Below are positions 58,829 through 64,000 of a DNA stretch of 64,000 bases, piece after piece. The first letter of the stretch is position 1, and every line of letters begins with the position of its first letter. Position numbers and translations under genes: made by a program. The stretch is from NCBI GenBank assembly GCA_020636275.1, contig JACJYD010000004.1, positions 255,987 through 319,986 of the forward strand, written 5' to 3'. Source of the DNA: Lewinellaceae bacterium. GTDB taxonomy: Bacteria; Bacteroidota; Bacteroidia; Chitinophagales; Saprospiraceae. Under the pieces are notes generated by a model. It did no database searches. It saw only the letters and a program-made list of their open reading frames with translations, and was not told the origin of the DNA.

Positions 58829-59932
58829 TTACACCCGAATATAGATTTTCTTTCGATCAAGCCACCAGTTGAAACTCCAACAGAACAACATAAAGGTCAG
58901 CGCGAAGGCCAGGGAAGCCCAGTAGGGCCCGATCCATGCAAAACCGTGCTGAAAAATGTAACTGAACAAGGATTGCCCGCCATCGACCCGGATGAAGAAC
59001 AGGGTAACAGCCAGGTATTCAGAGAGCAGGTAAACGAACAGGGAGTTCTTGCCAAAGATCTCAAAGAACCGGTAGTTCCACTTTTTTTCGAGAAAATCAG
59101 TGGTATAGAGAATCAATGAAATTAGCAACAGGTCCAGGCCTATGGTCAACAACACATAGGAACTGGTCCATAATTTCTTGTTGATCGGGAATACCCAATC
59201 CCAGACATAGGCAGTGGCCAGGCAGAGCACACCCACCAGCAGCAATTTAGCCAGTCGTTCGTATCCAAGCCCTTCCTTGATGAGGTAATGTCCGGTTAAA
59301 TACCCCGCCAATACGTTTACGATAGCCGGCAGGGTGCTCAGCAATCCCTCCGGATCGAAGGCGATGCCCTCCCCATGGTAGAGATGATCGGCCCCGAATA
59401 ACCAAAGATCGAGGGTTCTGGCAAAATTGCCTTCCAAGGTGTAATCTCCGAAGAAGTACAGCAGCCCCCAATACCCCAGAAGCAATCCGGCTGCGGCGAA
59501 AACGAGTTGTCGCCTGTTCAGGTAGTAGACCAGCACCGCGCCGAAGAGATAACAAAGGGCAATGCGTTGTAATACGCCCAGGATCCGGGTTTCGCTGAAT
59601 GGAAAACCGGTCAGTTCCCCGGCATCGTTCCATTTTACGAAGGGGAACCAATACAGGAGATACCCCAGTAAAAAGATCAACAAACTGCGCTTGAGTATCC
59701 TGGGGAATACCGCCCCAAAGGACTTTCCCGCCCAACGGTCCACGACAAAAGCAAATGCGGTGCCCACGGCAAACAAGAAGGAAGGGAATACCAGGTCCGT
59801 CGGGGTGAAGCCATTCCAGCCCGCGTGGAGAAGCGGGGCAAAGGTCTTGCTCCAATCACCCGGCGTATTGACGACGATCATCAGACAAATGGTCATACCC
59901 CGGAAGACATCGAGTGCTTTAAAGCGTTTCAT
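58829..59932 (-). CDS. heparan-alpha-glucosaminide N-acetyltransferase-like (NagX/DUF5009) membrane protein
   Basis: This is a ~367-aa polytopic inner-membrane protein with about ten hydrophobic segments. The first helix FKALDVFRGMTICLMIVVNTPG and the following HAGWNGFTPTDLVFPSFLFAVG are the hallmark of the NagX/DUF5009 acyltransferase family, which is related to the lysosomal HGSNAT. The 'H.GW.G....D..FP.F' segment contains the presumed active-site residues. The family is thought to acetylate amino sugars such as glucosamine during uptake. A 50-base palindrome lies 16 bases upstream of the ATG (59932), and the gene is divergent from the Gfo/Idh/MocA gene. A relic of another family member is at 48078-48175. 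Confidence 0.88.
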   Translation of the reverse strand: MKRFKALDVFRGMTICLMIVVNTPGDWSKTFAPLLHAGWNGFTPTDLVFPSFLFAVGTAFAFVVDRWAGKSFGAVFPRILKRSLLIFLLGYLLYWFPFVKWNDAGELTGFPFSETRILGVLQRIALCYLFGAVLVYYLNRRQLVFAAAGLLLGYWGLLYFFGDYTLEGNFARTLDLWLFGADHLYHGEGIAFDPEGLLSTLPAIVNVLAGYLTGHYLIKEGLGYERLAKLLLVGVLCLATAYVWDWVFPINKKLWTSSYVLLTIGLDLLLISLILYTTDFLEKKWNYRFFEIFGKNSLFVYLLSEYLAVTLFFIRVDGGQSLFSYIFQHGFAWIGPYWASLAFALTFMLFCWSFNWWLDRKKIYIRV

Positions 59933-59948
59933 GGTAACGGAAAGTTTG

Positions 59949-59998
59949 ATTTGAAAAGACATCGCTGCCCTTGCGACGGCAGCGATGTCTTTTCAAAT
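59949..59998. repeat. 50-bp palindrome in a divergent promoter region
   Basis: Perfect 21-bp arms (ATTTGAAAAGACATCGCTGCC and its complement) surround the loop CTTGCGAC. It lies between the divergent acyltransferase and oxidoreductase genes, 16 bases from the former start, so it would sit in that gene's 5' leader. It may be a regulatory hairpin, an operator or a repeat element. Confidence 0.8.
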
Positions 59999-60071
59999 AT
60001 AAAAAGGAAATCCCGTCAATTTTTTTTTAACTTTCTGCTGTCGACCCTTTCCTACACTAAATACGGCAGCT

Positions 60072-61433
60072 ATGAACAGAAGAAAAGCGCTCGAACAGCT
60101 CGCGCTCACCCTTGGCGCAATGGCCTTTGTTCCTTCGGCTTGGGCCAGGACAGAAGAAGGCACCCCTATTTTATTGCCCGATCCCCAAAAGAAGAGACCG
60201 CTGAATAAAAAGGTTACGGCCATCACGCTCGGCGCCGGTAATCGCGGGAATGTCTATGGGAATTACGCAGTGGAATACCCGGATGAACTGGATATCGTTG
60301 GAGTAGCAGAACCCATTCAGATCAGAAGGGAGCGGTATATGCAACTGCACAACATTCCGGAAAACCGTTCCTTTTATACCTGGGAGGACGTATTCCAACA
60401 GGAAAAATTTGCGGACGCTATTATCATTACCACGCCGGACGACCTTCATTACGGTCCTTGCATGGAAGCGCTGAAAATGGGGTATGACGTGTTGCTGGAA
60501 AAGCCCATCTCCCCTTCCGAGCAGGAATGCCGCGACATTCTCGAACTGGCTGAAAAAACGGGCCGGATCGTAGCCGTTTGTCACGTATTGCGATACGCCC
60601 CCTATTTCATCAAGTTGCGGGAGTTGATCCAGACAGGCATATTGGGAGAGGTCGTCAGCATGCAGCACATGGAGCCGATCAACCACATCCACATGAGCCA
60701 TTCCTATGTGCGGGGCAATTGGCATAATTCGGCCGAATGCACCCCCATCATTCTGGCAAAATCCTGCCACGACCTGGATATCATCAAATGGATGCTGGGC
60801 AAATCCTGTACCCATATCCAGGCTTTCGGGGAACTCTCCTGGTTCCGTTCGGAAAATGCCCCCCAGGGCAGCACGGCGCGATGCACGGACGGTTGTGCCG
60901 TAGAAGGCGTCTGTCCCTATTCTGCCCTCAAAATATACTACCGCGACCGCACCTACTTACACCACTTCGATCTGCCCGAGGAGGAAAGCCGTAAGGGGGA
61001 GGTCATCATGGATTACCTCCGCAATTCCAATTACGGAAAATGCGTCTACCGGATGGACAATGACCAGGCGGATCATTATGTGTGCAACATGCTTTTTGAA
61101 AAGGGGGTCACCGCCAGTTTCAACATGGAAGCGTTCACTTCCTATCATGGCCGGCGCACCAGGGTGATGGGCAGCATGGGAGACATCGTGGGCGATATGA
61201 CCAAATTCACCTGGGTCGATTTCCGGACCGGCGAAAGCACCGAATGGGAACAAGGCACGGATGGCCACGGAGGAGGCGACTGGCGCCTGGTATCCGACTG
61301 GATCCAGGCGGTAGGCCATCAGGATCCATCCCTATTGACCAGCACTATCGGCGCATCGATCGAAAGTCATGTGATGGGCTTCAAAGCGGAGGAAAGCCGG
61401 AAGGAAAAGCAGGTGAAGGAGGTGAGGGTGTAA
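60072..61433 (+). CDS. Tat-exported Gfo/Idh/MocA family oxidoreductase
   Basis: This is a 453-aa protein. The N-terminus MNRRKALEQLALTLGAMAFVPSAWA is a Tat signal (RRKALEQL), so the enzyme would be exported folded with its cofactor. The Rossmann domain shows ITLGAGNRGNVYGNYA (GxGxxG type). LLEKPISPSEQEC is the conserved EKP motif that orients NAD(P). A C-terminal alpha/beta substrate domain includes VEGVCPYSALKIYY, DYLRNSNYGKCVYRMDND and ASFNMEAFTSYHGRRTRVMG. Such enzymes oxidise or epimerise sugars and sugar-like substrates in the periplasm. It is divergent from the NagX-like gene, so a shared role in amino-sugar use is plausible. Confidence 0.92.
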   Translation: MNRRKALEQLALTLGAMAFVPSAWARTEEGTPILLPDPQKKRPLNKKVTAITLGAGNRGNVYGNYAVEYPDELDIVGVAEPIQIRRERYMQLHNIPENRSFYTWEDVFQQEKFADAIIITTPDDLHYGPCMEALKMGYDVLLEKPISPSEQECRDILELAEKTGRIVAVCHVLRYAPYFIKLRELIQTGILGEVVSMQHMEPINHIHMSHSYVRGNWHNSAECTPIILAKSCHDLDIIKWMLGKSCTHIQAFGELSWFRSENAPQGSTARCTDGCAVEGVCPYSALKIYYRDRTYLHHFDLPEEESRKGEVIMDYLRNSNYGKCVYRMDNDQADHYVCNMLFEKGVTASFNMEAFTSYHGRRTRVMGSMGDIVGDMTKFTWVDFRTGESTEWEQGTDGHGGGDWRLVSDWIQAVGHQDPSLLTSTIGASIESHVMGFKAEESRKEKQVKEVRV

Positions 61434-61635
61434 GGAGCTTTTGCTTGTGATCCCGACAGGTTATAGGGAAATGCGGATTTAAAGAGAAATCCCGAACTTC
61501 GGTTTCTAATCAACTGAATTTCATTAATTCACAACAGGACACTACCGGAGGGCATTAAATAATAAGAAGGTGGGCTTTGGAAAAACGATAAACTTCCCTA
61601 ATTTGAATCCAACAAATGCTCCTTCAAAATAAACA

Positions 61636-62544
61636 ATGAACCCTAGAGAACGAATGGTACGCCTGCTGCTACGGTTGCTTGCAGCTCCATATCGCCATAC
61701 CCGCCGCGATTTAGCTCAGTTTTTTGGTGTAAGTGCGGAAACCATTAAAGACGATTTCCTTGAGCTAAAGGCTGCCGGACTTCGGTTGGACTATAACGAA
61801 CAACACCGATATGCCATTCTAATTGACCGCGAGTTTAAAGAACTCGGGCATTTGCAGCCGCTTTCGAACGAAGATAAGGCGCGACTGAACAGCCTTTTGA
61901 GGTACGTTCATGAAAAAGACCGTTTGTATTTGCAAAAAAAGCTGGACAGCCTCTACGACTTTCAACAGTTGGGGCTACGAGCACTCCGGAAACCAGCTTT
62001 AGAGCGCATCGATCGCCTAACAGCTGCCCAGAAAGCACACAAACAGGTGGTCCTGGAAAATTACCGAAGCCGCAGTTCCAACAGTGTTCGCGATCGATTT
62101 GTAGAACCATTCCATATTGACCCTGAAAAAGATACGCTACAAGCCTACGATGTAGAGGTAAGGGATTCCCGCCACTTCCGATTATCCCGTATCGACCGTG
62201 TGGTAATCACTGAAATCGACTGGAAATATGCAGGAGATCACCGTACCAAGATAACTGATGTTTTTCGCATTGCCGATAACCAGCAAGTGTTTGTCCACTT
62301 GCTGGTAGACGTATCTGGCTACAATTCCCTAATTGAAGAATTTCCCTTAACCCGTACTTACCTGGAGCCCGGCACTCCATCCAACACCTGGGATTTCCAG
62401 TGCCAAGTCAACCACGACTTTAAAGGGTTACTTAACTACATCATGGGCAATGGAGAGCACGTTGAGATCCTGGCTCCGGAGGCCCTAAAGGACCGAGTGC
62501 GTGCCGAAGCGGAAAAAATTTTGAAAAAATTGGGCCAGATTTAG
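61636..62544 (+). CDS. WYL-domain transcriptional regulator of the adjacent cas operon
   Basis: This is a 302-aa DNA-binding protein. Residues ~1-65 form a winged HTH (RMVRLLLRLLAAPYRHTRRDLAQFFGVSAETIKDDFLELKAAGL). A helical spacer follows, then a WYL domain and C-terminal extension (~145-300: KDTLQAYDVEVRDSRHFRLSRIDRVVI, FVHLLVDVSGYNSLIEEFPL). WYL proteins sense nucleic-acid or nucleotide ligands and often regulate CRISPR-Cas or defence genes. It stands 58 bases upstream of cas6 on the same strand, fitting the role of local regulator. Confidence 0.88.
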   Translation: MNPRERMVRLLLRLLAAPYRHTRRDLAQFFGVSAETIKDDFLELKAAGLRLDYNEQHRYAILIDREFKELGHLQPLSNEDKARLNSLLRYVHEKDRLYLQKKLDSLYDFQQLGLRALRKPALERIDRLTAAQKAHKQVVLENYRSRSSNSVRDRFVEPFHIDPEKDTLQAYDVEVRDSRHFRLSRIDRVVITEIDWKYAGDHRTKITDVFRIADNQQVFVHLLVDVSGYNSLIEEFPLTRTYLEPGTPSNTWDFQCQVNHDFKGLLNYIMGNGEHVEILAPEALKDRVRAEAEKILKKLGQI

Positions 62545-62578
62545 GGGGGTAGGTAGAATATCGCCCCAGGGGCGTGGG

Positions 62579-62586
62579 TAAGTTTG
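62579..62586 (+). promoter_or_regulatory. possible -7 element TAAGTTTG upstream of cas6
   Basis: TAAGTTTG matches the TAnnTTTG consensus 16 bases before the cas6 start, within the 58-base gap after the WYL gene. No -33 element was found. It suggests that cas6 onwards can be transcribed apart from the regulator. Confidence 0.3.
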
Positions 62587-62602
62587 TAAAAATAAAAAAG
62601 AC

Positions 62603-63259
62603 ATGCGTATCTATTTGCATTTAACGCCGAACACAGAACTGGTACCCTTTAATTACCAGGCTGCTTTGGTCGGTGCTTTCCACCGCTGGCTCGGGGAAAA
62701 TGAATTGCACGACGATATTTCTTTGTATTCATTGTCGTGGCTTAGCCAAGCAAAGGTACTTAAGAAGGCATTGGATTTTCCAGGCGGAAGTACCTTTTTC
62801 ATCAGTGCTCCCGATCAAAACCTATTGGGCAACCTGATCGCCGGAGTTCAGGCCGGATGGCATCTTCGCTGGGGCATGGAAGTAGAAAGTGTAACCATAC
62901 AACGGACACCTGATTTCGGTTCGCAAAACCGGTTTGTAGTACAAAGCCCTGTGTTGGTTCAAAGGAGAACCGATGACGGCAAACAAAAGTATTTCCTTCC
63001 GACAGATGAGGAATCCAACCAATTCCTGACGGAGACGCTGCTGCACAAAATGAGAAAGGCCGGTTTGCAGGAAGAAGCCGATGTCAGATTTGACCCTACC
63101 TACCTCACTCCCAAGACAAAATTGGTGGATTACAAGGGGATAAAAATCCGGAGTTCTTATTGCCCGGTCATTGTCAGCGGCCACCCTCGAGCCGTTCAGT
63201 TTGCATGGGAAGTCGGGGTAGGCAATTCGACGGGAATTGGGTTTGGGGCATTGCGGTAA
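62603..63259 (+). CDS. cas6: CRISPR-associated endoribonuclease Cas6
   Basis: This is a 218-aa RAMP-fold protein. The start MRIYLHLTPNTELVPFNYQAAL is the first RRM strand and helix, and GAFHRWLGENELHDDISLYSLS carries a His (H27) at the position used as catalytic residue in many Cas6 enzymes. The end VQFAWEVGVGNSTGIGFGALR is the Gly-rich loop (GxGxxxGxGfG) that closes Cas6. It processes pre-crRNA by cutting in the repeat hairpin. It is preceded by the WYL regulator and followed after 14 bases by a Cas5-like gene. No repeats are in the window, so the array must lie elsewhere. Confidence 0.9.
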   Translation: MRIYLHLTPNTELVPFNYQAALVGAFHRWLGENELHDDISLYSLSWLSQAKVLKKALDFPGGSTFFISAPDQNLLGNLIAGVQAGWHLRWGMEVESVTIQRTPDFGSQNRFVVQSPVLVQRRTDDGKQKYFLPTDEESNQFLTETLLHKMRKAGLQEEADVRFDPTYLTPKTKLVDYKGIKIRSSYCPVIVSGHPRAVQFAWEVGVGNSTGIGFGALR

Positions 63260-63273
63260 ATAATTTTAAAAGC

Positions 63274-63861
63274 ATGAAATATTTTATTGTCAAATACCAG
63301 GGACCTTTCGGGTTTATCAAACCATGGACTGCGGTTCGGGATAGTGAGACCTTTTCACAGCAGTTTCTAACGCCTTCCATAGTGGCAGGATTAGAACGAA
63401 AGCTGTTTCCTGAACTTCTGAACCAGCCCTACGGTATTTACAAAATAATAGGCCACCGTCTGTCATATGATAAGATGAATGATCAACAGGAACAAATTCA
63501 ACCTAAAGGGTGGAACAAAACGAAAGATGTTCTCTCCAGAGAATATGCAATTTTGACTCGTATTGTATTGCTCAACCCTGTATTATGGCTTGCCTTTGAA
63601 AACGAGGAGGATGCAAAAAGGGCAAACCAACAGCATATTTGCCTTTGCCGAAATGAGGATATCCTCTACCCAACCCTTGATTATCCAGAACTGGTTTCAG
63701 CCATTGATTTCAATTCTAACAATGAGCTTTTCAACGGCTTTGAACTGGTGTTTGAAGAAAGCGACAAATCGTTTCTCGTCGGCTACAACCGATTTGATAA
63801 CGGCAGTCCGATGCACGGCTGGCTAAGGATTGTTGGAAATCCCATCAATTCACTTCAATGA
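63274..63861 (+). CDS. Cas5-like RAMP protein
   Basis: This is a 195-aa protein. KYFIVKYQGPFGFIKPWTAVRDSETFSQQFLTPSIVAGLERKLFPE fits the first strand and helix of Cas5 proteins (a 'GPFAxFR' loop, then a 'TPSAxxG' helix). KDVLSREYAILTRIVLLNPVLWLAF fits the second RRM strand pair. Between cas6 and cas3 a Cas5 is the most reasonable assignment, but similarity is weak and another Cascade subunit is possible. Its stop overlaps the start of the cas3 frame (ATGA), so they are coupled. Cas8 and Cas7 are not in the window. ATG 63274 starts the conserved strand; an earlier in-frame start would overlap cas6. Confidence 0.55.
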   Translation: MKYFIVKYQGPFGFIKPWTAVRDSETFSQQFLTPSIVAGLERKLFPELLNQPYGIYKIIGHRLSYDKMNDQQEQIQPKGWNKTKDVLSREYAILTRIVLLNPVLWLAFENEEDAKRANQQHICLCRNEDILYPTLDYPELVSAIDFNSNNELFNGFELVFEESDKSFLVGYNRFDNGSPMHGWLRIVGNPINSLQ

Positions 63862-64000
63862 ATAGCCACCCCGAAATAAAAGCCAAGGGAAAGCCGGAAT
63901 GGACTCCCCTTTTCGACCACTTGATGCATGTCAAAATAGCTATTGAAAAAATAGCAGCCAATACAGGCTTCTATGTGGAAAAGGCAGCATTAGCGGCAAT
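63858..64000 (+). CDS. cas3: Cas3, N-terminal HD domain (truncated by window end)
   Basis: The first 47 codons (MNSHPEIKAKGKPEWTPLFDHLMHV..) match the opening of the Cas3 HD nuclease domain, where 'KS...PEWT.L.DHL..V' precedes the first metal-binding His. The ATGA overlap with the upstream gene supports operon structure. The catalytic HD dyad, the helicase and the decision between fused Cas3 and separate Cas3'' lie beyond the window. Confidence 0.78.
   Translation, partial: MNSHPEIKAKGKPEWTPLFDHLMHVKIAIEKIAANTGFYVEKAALAA

Noticed and set aside
61434..61635. Gap before the WYL gene as a place for CRISPR repeats or a leader
   Set aside because: No repeated 20-40 base unit is present; the sequence is unique and AT-rich.
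1..64000. rRNA, tRNA, integrase, transposase or plasmid/phage replication genes
   Set aside because: I looked for characteristic motifs and found none; the insertion of the giant-protein island therefore has no visible mobilisation gene in this window.

Overview
The window looks like a chromosomal piece of a Bacteroidota bacterium, probably of the Saprospiria (Lewinella/Haliscomenobacter-like) group. The evidence is the number of type IX secretion (T9SS) cargo proteins with type A and type B C-terminal sorting domains, a TonB-dependent receptor with a DUF4249 partner, an S46 dipeptidyl-peptidase, DUF5777 and Kelch/DUF4907 proteins, and several TAnnTTTG-like -7 promoter elements. I saw no rRNA or tRNA genes and no CRISPR array. 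The taxonomic placement is an inference from gene families.

Region 1 (1-31.5 kb) is a fairly GC-rich backbone. It holds secreted and cell-surface proteins (a truncated Fib_succ_major lipoprotein, T9SS cargo, a cytochrome-like lipoprotein with a DUF5777 barrel) and housekeeping enzymes (HD phosphohydrolase, PaaI-type thioesterase, SDR plus ERG4/ERG24-like reductase, PPK2, POT-like transporter, cold-shock protein, class V aminotransferase). It also holds a minus-strand cluster of secreted protein, TonB-dependent receptor, DUF4249 lipoprotein and MG2/plug-like protein. A large secreted TPR-CHAT (caspase-like) protein lies near its end. Intergenic spaces carry MITE-like elements and a set of long palindromes, several of them just upstream of genes.

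Region 2 (32.1-49.5 kb) looks like an inserted island. A broken membrane glycosyltransferase remnant sits on its left. On its right lie decayed fragments: a NagX-like acyltransferase, a hybrid two-component regulator reduced to its signal peptide, propeller and AraC-type HTH, and an unassigned 3' end. Between them is a uniform five-gene, same-strand operon (about 1717, 498, 788, 1308 and 723 aa) of very large proteins without signal peptides. One looks like a phage-type fibre with GNLSVD repeats and one resembles DUF6603; the other three match no family I know. A DUF4255/Pvc16-like gene, a component of contractile injection systems, lies just beyond on the other strand. This operon is my main candidate for an undescribed system.

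Region 3 (50.1-55.0 kb) is visibly AT-rich. It holds a radical-SAM-like protein with unusual Cys spacing, a TPR-type protein whose N-terminus resembles effector-associated domain 11, and, divergently, a HAD-Nudix fusion. It is a second candidate for an undescribed (possibly conflict/defence) cassette. Two tandem Kelch lipoproteins and a DUF4907 lipoprotein follow.

Region 4 (58.8-64.0 kb) holds a NagX-like acyltransferase divergent from a Tat-exported Gfo/Idh/MocA oxidoreductase, then the beginning of a type I CRISPR-Cas operon: WYL regulator, Cas6, Cas5-like protein and the first codons of a Cas3 HD domain, cut by the window end.
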